A DNA stretch of 64,000 nt from Triplophysa rosa (Eukaryota; Chordata; Actinopteri; Cypriniformes; Nemacheilidae): assembly GCF_024868665.1 (NCBI RefSeq), contig NC_079904.1, positions 16,246,368 through 16,310,367 of the forward strand, in the 5' to 3' direction. Shown piece by piece: positions 11,687 through 23,900 of this stretch. The number at the start of each line of letters is the position of its first letter. The first letter of the stretch is position 1. A program made the position numbers and the translations under genes. The notes under the pieces were generated by a model. It worked only from the letters and a program-made list of their open reading frames with translations. It had not been told where the DNA came from and did not search any database.

Positions 11687-12029
11687 TGGGAAATAGAGAA
11701 TGTGAAGCTACGTCAATCCGTGTAAAATGTTGCGCCATCTTGGGAGTATCGCTGCTAGTGCATTCAATGTTGTGTTGTGTTTTTCTTGTTTGATTAGGAA
11801 ATATAACTATGATAGGTCGGTCTTGCTGTGTTAAAATCTGCAATAGCATAGAGTTGATCAGGAAAAGCCCCTGGTTCTTTCACTTTCGATTTCTCCATAT
11901 ATCAAACAAAACAAGTAACGGTACATATCAAAACAATAATAGCAGTGGAGTATGATCCTCCCAAGATGGTAGCGCCACTGCAACATGCAACATAGGGCGT
12001 GACGTCAGCTTCACATTCTCCATATCCCA
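11687..12029. mobile_element. MITE with about 70-bp imperfect inverted ends
   Basis: The left end reads tgggaaatagagaatgtgaa and the right end is its imperfect inverse. The similarity extends inward through gaagct, acgtca and catcttgggag motifs on both arms. It is non-coding. The superfamily is undetermined because no clear duplication was seen. Confidence 0.75.
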
Positions 12030-12207
12030 AATTCGAGTTGACTTGAAAGCAGCATTATATTTGAAAACTACTCCTCTCCTTTCAGCAACACACTAAGCGC
12101 AACTTTAGAATTAACAGTTATATTTAAATAAACAAAATAAAAGACGTTTACTCGTAGCACGTGTCACCAAGCATGAAATGCGAAAACAGTGGAAATGAAA
12201 ACCATCC

Positions 12208-12486
12208 AGAATACCAAGAGGCGAAACTGGTGCTTTTTGGAAACAGTGCAGCCGCCATTTTGGGGTGAAAATGTTGTTTTAACTGACATGGTTTCTAGCG
12301 AGCCAAGAGTTTTGTCATCATGTATTATCAGTTTGAATTTCAGCTTTAATGTTTTTTTAACAAAGCAGTTGATATTGCCATCGCGACAGCAAAAAAGCAG
12401 AGTCGCTTTCACCCCAAAATGGCGGAAATCGTAGTGCACTGGTGTTGCAATGGAACGTTCTATTGAGTTTCGCCTCTTGGTATTCT
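12208..12486. mobile_element. MITE with perfect 21-bp inverted ends
   Basis: Both ends read agaataccaagaggcgaaac on opposite strands. Inner arms sharing gccattttggggtgaaa also pair. The length is 279 bp and it is non-coding. A candidate non-autonomous DNA transposon whose family I do not recognise. Confidence 0.82.
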
Positions 12487-12497
12487 ATTCTCTTTTG

Positions 12498-13012
12498 CTG
12501 CGTCCCAATTCGCCTACTTATACTATGCACTAAAAGTATGTACTGTTTTTGTTATGGAAAAGTATATACATTTTAGTGTGTAGCAAAACAATATGCACAC
12601 ACTGGGACATGCTAACAGGAAACGGAAGTGGCCGTTGTTGCCTAGACAACATTGTGGCCATTAACTGTCCCACATATCAAAATTCAGGTCTTCTTTCCAT
12701 TTAAGTATTTATTAATTCATTGTTTCATTGTGTAATGTTAACTCTGTGCTTATATTTAATAATTTAGTGACGCATCAGTTATTTAATTTTATTAATGCAG
12801 TGTAGCATCACTTAACTCCGCCTACTCGCGGTGAGTTGTGGGTAATATTAGCCGTTAGAGTGTGCATCATTCTGCACTTCGAATTTCTATCGGAAATAGT
12901 AGACCATCCGGGAATCTTTGGAATACTCTTTTCAACATATAACGATTTGGGACATACTAATTCTATTTTCGAATACTATTTAGGACGGATAGTATGCGAA
13001 TTGGGTCACAAC
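12498..13012. mobile_element. MITE with cccaattcgc inverted ends
   Basis: The left arm gcgtcccaattcgcctac and the right arm (inverse) gtgacccaattcgcatac pair imperfectly over about 20 bp. The 515-bp interior has no domain. Confidence 0.7.
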
Positions 13013-13457
13013 ATTTGTGAAAACCTGCTGGAGTTAACGTCATTCTTCTTCTCCTTATCTTATGGCGGGTGGCATCCAACATTAAGGTACATTACCGCCA
13101 CCTACCATCCACCTTATTTTTGGCGTAAATGTGGGTGCCGTCACCTTTGAGCTGTTTGTATTTAGACTTCCGATGAGCCACTACAGCTGATGGCAGTTGT
13201 ATTGCGAGTGAGACGAGTGTGCTGTTTTGACTGGCTAGTATTTATTTTGGAACCCAAAGGTGCAAACTTAATGTGTGCAGATAGAGGTTGCCATGATAGC
13301 TGGTACAAACGCAAAAAATGTCTACAAAACATTTGTTTTGGCCATAATACATGCACCAGAGCTGAATCTGGATGTCAGATTACATACAGTAAAAAACATA
13401 TTTAGCACAACTAGATAAACAGCATGCAAATAGTGATATAATGAAGCAAGGGAGAGA

Positions 13458-13530
13458 ATTCAATTCAATTTTATTTATATAGCGCTTTTCACAATGTGCA
13501 TTGTTCCAAAGCAGCTTTACAGGAGCAAAT
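13458..13530. repeat. dispersed fish repeat (tagcgctttt family)
   Basis: Contains ttttatttatatagcgctttt followed by caaagcagctttac. It is the second copy of the repeat at the start of the window. Confidence 0.7.
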
Positions 13531-14880
13531 AAGAAAAACACAGAAAGGTAAAACACAGCACAGTGCATGGTGTTTATAGACCAAGCAAGATCATTATAAT
13601 AAATAATATCTAATGAATAAATAAAAGAATGAACAACATGAAATAATGTCTTTATTTAATAGACACAAAAACAGACAGTTCTTGGTTAGTACGGTTTCAG
13701 TTGTTTTTTGGAAGCTGTGGTGGATGCTGGTGCTGCAGCTCGGTGCGGTGGAGACCTGCGATACAAGAGCAACCAGCCGTTTCGTTTCTTCCGTTATTAG
13801 TTGTAAGGATCCAGGAACGTTTGCTCCACTTTCACTGGGATTCACATCTGGTTTTAAAAACACGAATTTGTGGTCTGTCATGTACAAATTTCATCCGACT
13901 TTTCCACTGTGCATGTAACATTACTGGTACACGTCTCTGTACTTTTATGGTTGCGCATCGAAGACCTGTTAACTCTGAGAGAAAATAAGAAAAATATCTT
14001 CATATGGTATATCAGGCCACTTCATCCTCCCACTGTGTAATACGTCGCGGGTGTGAAAAATATTTACCAGAACTGTTTTTAATAGGGTTTTGAGCGTGCT
14101 CCCGCAGCGATACACTTCCATTGTTTTCCACTGGCCGGCTAATAATACGGAAGTTTCAACACAAAAAGGAAGTACGTCACTTTGTTTATTTCCGCATTCA
14201 AAAATAAGATGGAGTGTGGACCAGAGTTTCAAAGTCATTAGTTTTCCACTAACCAATGAAAATGCTTTTGGGGGCGGAGCAACTCATATAGCCCCTCCTT
14301 AGGTTGAGCCTCTCCTCGATCTGCAGAGAGGGGCTTTTTGCCCTTGGGACAGCATAGCTGGAAACAAAGTGTTGATTACACTGTATACAGTAAATACACA
14401 CACGTATGTTAGAAACAAGCTGGTATAGTGTTGCTATTCGTGTCTGTGACATGAAAATAAACAAATGATGTAATATGTGATGATACAGCTGAAGTGGTCA
14501 AGTAAAACATCTCGTGGAATTTGTCATACATCATCTGTAGGTTTCAAATAATGATACACTGTAAAAAAAGTATCCATGATCATTTTGTGGGAAAATGTAC
14601 GTTTGGGAGCAAGAGTCCGCTGTATTTGTAATCTGCTCCACAGTCTGCCAGGCTTCGGACAGACAAGTGAGAATAATGATAGCGGGCATGGTTTTCTGTG
14701 AAGTTGTACCGGTAAATGTAGATAAACTGGCTGGATTTCGTTTACATTACACTGAGATCCGATCTCAATGTGTCCTCGAATACCTCTGGATCAGGACAAC
14801 ATTCCGATCAGAAGCATGTTTACACTTGTCTTTTCAATGTGTATGTGGACAACATCCAGATAGCCTAAAGGTCGCATGTA
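13531..14880. other. unresolved intergenic sequence upstream of mep1b
   Basis: Several unconserved open frames occur on both strands, the longest about 97 codons. I could not match any to a protein family and no splice signals join them. A more GC-rich patch lies at 13690-13800. I leave it without a gene call. Confidence 0.4.
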
Positions 14881-14917
14881 AATGACAAATGTAAACACAG
14901 CCCAAGCTAGTCTGTTC

Positions 14918-14924
14918 TATAAAT
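14918..14924 (+). promoter_or_regulatory. TATA box of mep1b (candidate)
   Basis: TATAAAT lies 73 bp before the mep1b start codon. It would place transcription start near 14950 and give a 5' leader of about 40 bp. Two tandem CACAAAGGTC motifs follow at 14934-14953. They resemble HNF4-type sites, which is plausible for an intestine and kidney enzyme. Position-based inference only. Confidence 0.45.
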
Positions 14925-14990
14925 TGGTCAGTACACAAAGGTCCACAAAGGTCCAGTGAGCTTCGGAGATGAAAGGAGACTAATGGTAAC

Positions 14991-17900
14991 ATGGCCTATC
15001 TACAGACCGTTCTCATTCTGTGTTTATGTGCTACAAGCCTGAGTTTGGTGAGTTTTGAATGAAGTATTTTCATACTCCACAATACTCCATTTACTGCAAA
15101 AAAAGAATTGTGTAATTTCATGGAAATTGGGTATTTCTCATTTATTTAACAGTATTTAGCTATGTTTATGCTTACATATTGACAATGATATTTTTTTATT
15201 CATAATGACAATATTGTGGTTGCTTATTCTTTTTTTTGCCGTAATAAAAATATCTTCTACTTTGACACTCATTATTTGCTCTTTTTTCAAGCCAACATCC
15301 TCTCTCTCAGGTGAACATTTACATTTATTTACATTTACTTCTTAATACGACATTCTATACCATTTGCACAATAATCAGAAATGGAGGATTTTATTCAATA
15401 TATTTTCGGGGTTTTTCCATAATTGCAGGCATCACAGAAATCGATGTGGATAATGGAAAAGACAATGAAATCTTTGACATAAATAAAGGTTTGTGCTAAA
15501 ACCAATGTGTTAAATCTGCAGTATTATTGTTTTAAACTACTGTTGCTACACTTCTGGTACTGGTGTCTTTTTCAACAGAGGCAGGCCTTCATTTGGTGGA
15601 GGGAGATATAGTGATTGATGAGGTCAGTACTTTATTTCATTCTGCTTTACATGTTATAATCCAGAACACTTCTATTAACACACATATATTAAAAAAAATA
15701 TATCAGGACAATGTGAATCCTAAAGATGTTGTTCTGTTGGTTATTCATGTTGGGTTTGTGGTTTGCAGACACAAAGCAAACATGCTATTTTGGGAGAAAA
15801 ATATCGCTGGCCTGCCACCGTGCCGTACTTCTTGGATAAGACCCTAGGTAGGTGAATCTTGACATCAACAGAATAAATCAGGATACGTTTACATCTATCT
15901 GACTTTAGCTTCTTCTTATTTTTTACTCAACTCATGTCTTTCTGTAAATTTAAACAGATGTTAATGCCAAAGGTGTGATCCTGAAAGCATTTGAACAATA
16001 CAGACTCAAGACGTGTATTGACTTCAAGGAGTGGAGCGGAGAACCAAACTACATTTTTGTATATAAAGGCAGTGGGTGAGAAAACCAACACCCGAAATAC
16101 ATTTCAAACATGAAACTCTCAATTTTACACAACCACCATGTCGTAACTAACCCAATGCTATACATCTGTTCAGCAAACATTATTGTGGAATAACAATAGT
16201 GATACTGCAAACATTATAATGCCAACAATGTCACTTTTGCAACTTGTACACTGTAAAAAAATGTTTTTCCAGAATTGTACTGTTTTATTTGATAGTTTTT
16301 ACATAATTTTGAAATACAGTAAAAAAGTCAATTTAAATAAATAGATTTTTACAAGTCAGGTGTAAAATATCATGAAAAACATGTACTTTTACATTACTAA
16401 AAAAATATTTTATGTTTTTTTTATGCTGCCAAATATGGCTACTGTAAGTTTTTTTTCCAGTATTCTTTTGCACTTTTTTGTCACTTAGTGTCTTGTTCAT
16501 TTTCATAATTTTTGTACATTTAAAGGGAAAGTTAACCAGAAAATTCTTTCATCATTTACTCGTTTACGTTTCTGTCGTCGACAGAAACTTGTTGACTTAT
16601 TTTGTGTCCATACAATAGAAGTCAATGGGTACCGCCCATTCTTCAAAATATCTTCTTTTGTGTTATGCTAAACAAAAAAGTCATACAGGCTTGAAATGAG
16701 GGTAAGTAAAAGATAAAAGATTTTTCATTTCTGCATTGGTGAAATATAACTTTAAACATTCAAGAAAGGTTTTTATTGCACTTATGACATATGACAGTAA
16801 AGGACTTTTATTGAACTTCAAATATTAAACTGATCCATTTTGCACTGTGATGAATAACAGTGTTTTTCAGAAATGTGACATCCAGATTGTAATTCTGTTC
16901 CATCAGATGTCACTCTTCGGTGGGGAACCAGCACGTTGGAAAGCAGGAACTATCAATTGGTGCAAACTGTGATCGTTTGGGATCCGTGGAGCATGAGTTT
17001 CTTCATGCTTTGGGTTTCTGGCATGAGCATTCCAGATACGACAGAGATGATTATGTTGTCATAATGTGGGATCAGATTGAAGAAGGTAATAATTCTGTGT
17101 TTTAACTTCAGAATTTTATTTACACAATTCTATAACTTTATCTCTTTCTATAATAATGTTTCCCAATATATCTTTCAATAATGTTTGTACTGTCTGTTTG
17201 TTACATAGGTCAGGCACGCAACTTCGAGAAACGCAGTGACAAGGTGTCAACCTCTCTTGGTGTGCCGTATGACTACAATTCTGTTTTGCACTACAGTAAG
17301 ACATACTTCAACAAAGACAAAGAGCCAACTATCGTCACCAAGATACCAAAATTCATGGATGTGATCGGCCAGCTGATGGAGTTTAGTGACAGTGACCTGC
17401 TCAAGCTCAACAGGCTATATAACTGCAGTACGTTTATGATTCCAACTCATATTGTACTTTGTTTTGGTTTTGAGTTCTGCAGACGATTAGCTAATTTATA
17501 AGATAAATTAGGCAAGGCAAGTTAATTTATATGCAAATGATTTAAGATCACAAATACAATTTTAGATTTTAAGAAACAATAAAACAGCAATAAAATTTAT
17601 TAAAAATGTGAGTGTGTATATAAAAACAATAAGAACAAAAGAAAAAGAAATTCGAAATAGAAGTGCAGCTGATGTAAACCAGCACAGTGCTCAGGTTGTA
17701 AATGCACAGCTAAACAAGTGTGTTTTTAATCTGGATTTAAAAGTAGCTACTGTTAGTGAACATCTGATGTCTTCTGGAAGCAGATTCCAGCTACGGGTGG
17801 CGTAATGGCTAAAAGCTGACTAGCCTTGTTTTGAGTGAACCCTTGTTATCTCTAACTGACTTGATCCTAATGATCTGAGAAGTCTGTTTGGTTTATATTC

Positions 17901-20900
17901 AATAAGCATATCTGAAATGTATTTAGGTACTAGACCATTGAGTGATTTATAGACAATTAATAATACTTTGAAGTTGATTCTAAAAGTAACTGGTAACCAG
18001 GGTAAGGACCTGAGGATTGGAGTGATATGCTCAGATCTTTGGTTCTGGTCAGAATCCTGGCAGCAGCGTCTGATGGTCTTTTTGGGAAGCCCTGTAAGGA
18101 GTCCATTACAGTAATCCACCCTGCTGGTAATGAAAGCATGAACTAGTTTCTCTAAATCTTGGTTTGAGAGAAAACATCTGATTCTGGCTATGTTTCTGAG
18201 ATGGTAGTACGCTGATTTGCTTATTGCTTTGACATGACTGTTGAAACTAAGGTCAGACTCTAAACTGACACAAAGATTTTTTACCTTACTTTGTGTCTTT
18301 AGACCTCTTAAATCAAGGTATGTGTTTACCTTGTTAGTTTCATCCTTGTTACCAAATACAATGACTTCAGTTTTGTCTTTATTTAACTGAAGGAAGTTTT
18401 GACACATCCAGCTGTTAATTTCATCAATGCACTGGCAAAAAGAGTCAATAGGCCTGTAGTCATTGGGTGAGAGGGCTAGGTAGATCTGAGTGTCATCTGC
18501 ATAGCTGTGGTAGGCAATTTGGTGCTTTTTCATTATTTGGCCAAGCAAGAATTGAGCCCTGTGGAACACCACAAGTCATGGGTGTCCAGTCAGATTTATG
18601 GTTGCCTATGTTCACATAGTAATTTCTCCCTTTAAGGTATGACCCGAACCATTTAGGTACCAACCCAGAAAGCCCTTCCCAGTTTTCCAGCCCATGTAGG
18701 AGTATGGTGTGATCTACCGTGTCAAAGGCAGCACTGAGATCTAGTAATACCAGAACGTACTCAGTTACTAATGTAACCTCGGTTCCCTGAGATACGAGAA
18801 CGAATACTGCGTAGCAGGACACTATGGGGAAAACTCCTTTTTCTCCGATGACTGAAGCTTTACAATAACGCAGTGAATACTGCACAGCCATTGGTGCATG
18901 CAAAGTAAAACTTTGAGCCAATGGTAGCGAAGCTGCACGAACCTATGGCGATGGCGCCTGCCAAAATGGGCGGGGCTTATGGCTATATAAGCAGACACAT
19001 CTCCGTAGGGTCCACAGGTTACTTCGACTGAAGCGACGACCATGCAGCTTGTAATCACGGCCAGGAACACAGTACTCGTTCCCGTATCTCAGGGAGCCGG
19101 GGTTACGTTAGTAACTGAGTACGTTCCCTATCGATACTTCACTCGTACTGCGTAGCAGGACGCTATGGGGAACCAGTATAATCCCACCATGCTACAAGTG
19201 GAACGAAAAACACCATATAATCCTGAAGCCGTGGCTCGAGGATGGGTATGAGGCAGGGAATCCTGCGGAAGGCGGAAAAGCCAAGCTAATAGGTGGCCTA
19301 ATCCGGTTAATCGTCCCGGTAGTGTGCTAGGTGCTGGTGTGGTTGAGGGCAACCACGGCCCAGCAGTAGTCTTTAAGCAGAAAGGACCCGGCCCTCTAAG
19401 GCCGGAACGTCCAGACTGTAGATTCTGGTAAATGTGGAAGGCGAAGCCCAGCAGGCCACCGCACAAATATCCACTATGGAGACTCCGCTAGACCATGCCC
19501 AGGAAGAGGCGACACCTCTAGTACAATGGGCCCTAACTCCCGTGGGGCATTGAAGGCCCGAGGAAGAATATGCCAGCGCGATAGCCTCAACTATCCATTT
19601 AGATAGTCTATGCTTCGTGACCGGAGACCCTCTGGTGCGGTCACTGGAGCAGACAAAGAGCTGTTCTGACCGCCTGAAGGGGGCGGAACGCTCAATGTAA
19701 ATCTTAAGCGCTCTGACTGGACAGAGCAGATTCAGCTCCGGGTCCTGCTGAAAGCAGAAAGTTTCACTACCTGTGCTCTAAACGGAGTAGAGAGCACCTT
19801 AGGTACGTAACCATGTCTAGGTTTCAGGACTACCTTAGAGTCGTCAGGCCCAAACTCAAGAACGAAGGGGTTCACAGAGAGTGCCTGCAGATCGCCCACA
19901 TGTTTTATTGATGCCAATGCTAGCAGCAGAGCGGTTTTAAGTGTTAATGGACGGAGGTCCGCAGACTGCAGCGGCTCGAAGAAAGGACCCTTCAGAGCTC
20001 TCAACACCGTGGGCAGATCCCATATGGGAACGGTGAGGGGGCGAGTAGGGCGTAGCCGCCTGGAACCCTTCAAGAAGCGAATGACCAAGTCGTTCTTTCC
20101 CACTCCTTGGCCCGCTATGGGGGCATGAGAAGCTGCAATTGCTGCCACATAGACCTTGAGCGTGGAAGGGGAGCGGCCCTTATCCAACAGCTCTTGCAGG
20201 AAGGACAGAATTAGTGATATGTCACAGGATTCTGGGTCTGCGCCACGGGTTGTACACCAGGCGGAGAAGACAGACCACTTGAGGGTATAGATTAGTCTTG
20301 AAGACGGAGCTCTAGCCTGTGATGTCGTGTTCATGACACTCTCGGGGAGGACCGTAGGCTCCCGTCGAGAGGCCAAAGGTGCAGAGCCCACAGCTCTGGC
20401 TGGGGGTGCCAAATCGTGTTGCCTGCCTGAGAGAGGAGGTCCCGTCTCAGGGGAATAGGCCACGGGGCTGCTACGAGCAGCTGGGACAGTTCCACAACCC
20501 AAGGCTGGTTCTTCCAGAGTGGGGCTACAAACAGCACATTGTGCACCTGTTCTCTGATCCTCCTGATCGTCTGTGGTATGAGAGCGATCGGGGGGAAGGC
20601 ATAGAGGAGCCGGTTGGGCCAGTTGTCCTTCGAAAAATAAGATGGGCAATGAGTATTGTCTTCTGAGGCAAAAAGGTCGATTTCTGCATTGAAGACTTCC
20701 CAAATTTTCTGAACCGACCTGGGGTGGAGCGTCCATTCCTCTGAAGGGACGTTGCTCTGAGATAGCATATCTGCTCCCTTGTTCAGTCTGCTCGGCACAT
20801 GAGTTGCCCTTAGTGAGCGCAGATTGCACTGAGCCCATTCCAAGAGGCGAAGTACCAGGGAAAAAGGCGTCTTGAGGAGAGGCCTCCCTGGTGATTTATG

Positions 20901-23900
20901 TAGGACACCACTGTCATGCTGTCCGATCGGACTAAGACGTGGCGGTCCCGTAAGACCGGCAGGAAGTGGCGAAGAGCCAGCCATTCTGCCTGCATTTCTC
21001 GGCAGATGATGTGCAGGCCATTTTCCTGAATCGACCAGTGGCAGAGGGCCGGTGTGCCATCGCACAGAGCCCCCCAACCCTTGTTGGAGGCATCTGTTGT
21101 GACCACCTTTCGTCTGCATGTGGTGCCCAGGGGAACACCCTGCTCCAACCAAAGAGGATCCCTCCATGGGGCTAGAGCTGTTACACAGACCTGATCCACC
21201 CAGACGCGTAGGCGAGACACCAAGCGTGTGGCGGAACTCTCGGTTTCAGCCAGTACTGCAGCGGACGCATCCGAAGAACGCCCAACTGCATGGCTAGGGC
21301 ATGGTCTGGCGCGATTCTGGCTGTCAGACGGGTTGAATCAAAAACCGCCCCAAGGAACGAAATCAGTTGGCTGGGGGACAGAGCGCTTTTGGCAAGGTTG
21401 ATCCTGAGCCCCAGGCATTCCAGGTGGCTGAGGAGGAGGGACCTGTGGGACCTTAGCTCTTCCTCTGACTGTGCTAGAACAAGCCAGTCGTCGAGGTAGT
21501 TCAGAATGCGGATTCCCGTCTGCCTGAGGGGGGATAGAGCCGCGTCCATGCACTTCGTGAAAGTGCGAGAAGCTAGAGACGGTCCGAATGGAAGGACCAC
21601 GTATTGATATGCAACCCCTTCGTAGGCGAATCTCAAGAATCGTCTGTGATGGGGGACTATCTGGATGTGGAAGTACGCGTCTTTCAGATCCAGGGAGAAG
21701 AACCAGTCCCCTGGGCATATTTGCGAGAGGATCTGTTTCAGTGTAATCATTCTGAAATGCAGTTTCATAAGGGCGCGGTTCAGATGTCTGAGATCGAGGA
21801 TGGGGCGGAGACCGCCATCCTTTTTGGGTATGAGGAAGTAGTGGCTGTAGAAGCCCGACTCGGGCTGCGAGCGAACTGGAGTGAATATCCTCGAGATATT
21901 ATCCCCTTTACCCAATCCAATACCCCGGGGATGGCCCACCAGGCCTCGGCCCGTATGGCAAGGGGTTGAATGCATTGGGGAGGTATGCCGCCTTTCGGGG
22001 GCTTGACTCCCGTGGAGAGTGGAAGAGGAAGGTTGCTCTTTTTCTGACAATGTTTGTGTTTTATATAAGTGCCCGCTATAACAGCGGTGGGTTGTGCGGG
22101 CATTAGAACAGACCCGGTATTCACATTGTGGAACAAAAACACATTTTCGCCAGTACCCGGAACAGAACGGGGTGTTTGGGCGCACAAAAGAGCCTTCTTT
22201 GAAGGAGGTCCAGCCGCAACGAGACACGGTCCCTTCCTCTTCCTTTCCTCGGTCTCAGGATGGTGCGTGAGGCACCAGGTCCAGCGTGATCTTTGGCCGG
22301 GGTCCCTGACGCTGAGGGTGGGGGAAATGTCTCCCAGAGCAAGATTGTTCACGCGTCTCAGATCCTGTTGCCTTCTGGCAACGGGGGGCGTGGCCTTCAC
22401 CAGCTGCTGAAATGGCGCTGGCTTGGGGCAAGCTGACACAGGTCTGGATCCGGGTCTCTTGGGCAGGAAGTGCTTCATGGCCTGCGAAGATTTCTGCGCT
22501 ACTATGAAGCGTTCCGCAAAACCCTCCACCGCTGGTCCGAAGAGGCCGGCAGTGGAAATTGGAGCGTCGAGGAAGGGGACCTTGTCCGCTTCCTTGATCT
22601 CTGTGAGCGTCAGCCACAGATGGCGCTCGAGTACCACGAGACTGGCCATCGATCTGCCTATCGCCTGGGCCGTGGCCTTGGTGGCGCGTAGGGTGAGATC
22701 TGTGGTGCGTAGGGCGAGATCCATCGCACTCCGCAGTTCTTTGAAGGGCGCGATATCGGTACCTGACTTGTCCAAGCCCTGGAGGAGTTTGGCCTGGTAC
22801 ACTTGAAGCACTGCCATGGAATGCAATGCTGAAGCCGCTTGGCCGGCGGACGAGAATGCTGCGTCCAGCGAGGGCCGAGGTGGTTTTGCACAGCTTGGAG
22901 GGATGAGCCGCTTTCGCTGTCCAACCAATGGCCGAGGGCGGACACAGATGTGCGGCCACCGACTCATCCTGGGGAGGCAGCTTCTCATATCCTTTTTCCT
23001 CTGCGCCGTCAACTGAGGTGAGAGCGGAGGAAGAAGAGGGTCGTAGACGGGCCGAGTAGGGGGTGCGCCATGACCTGGTGAGTTCATCGTGAACCTCCGG
23101 GAAGAACGGTGAAGTCCGCTGACAAGGGGCTTGGCGGTGCCCCGGCAGGAACCATTTGTCCAGGCGGCTGCGAGCGGGTTCCTCCGGAGAGGACCACTCT
23201 AAGCCCAGCTCCTCCACAGCCTTAGTGAGGACCCGAAAAAGCTTGGAATCCAAACCCGGCGCGGGTTCGCTGTGCTCTATAGATGGCAGAGGAGCGGGTT
23301 CGAAAACCGAGCCCGACAGCTCCACCCCGTCTGAAGCCGCTAACGACATGCTGTCGTCTTCCTCGAATTCACTTCTGCCAAACGAGACCATGTCACCGGC
23401 GGATGCCGGCGGACGCTGGTCGGCCTGGGAAAAACGAACTGGCGAAATTTCTCTCTGTGGAGAAGGCGGGGCACACCGAGGGGACGTGAGCTCGCACTTC
23501 CCCGAGCGCTTAGTTCCTCTACCCCACTATTTTGTCTCCGTAGAGTGAACTGGGAGGGATCGAGAAGCGGATTCGCTCTCGGAAAAGAAAGCTATCCGCG
23601 ACTCATGCTCTCTCAATGAGGGCATTCCGTCTCTCTGAGTGCGTCTTGAGCGTGGCAAACTCCCAAGCATGAGACACACTCGCCGTGACCGTCAGCGGCG
23701 TGCAGGGGTACCCCACACTAATGACAGGGGTGGTGCGGCATTTGCAACAACGCCGCAGGAAATTTGCTCAGGAAATTTGCTCAGGAATTTGTCTTTTAGA
23801 GCTTTGCAGAATGGAGGCAGGGAAAAGGAACCAGCGCTGCTGAAGGCCAGCGAAATCGCTGAGCAGAGAGGTCCAGTCCGCTGCAGTGCTTTTCCAACGG

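Noticed and set aside
13594..14302. Several overlapping frames on both strands upstream of mep1b
   Set aside because: Opposite-strand overlap and low-complexity composition; no domain or exon structure found.
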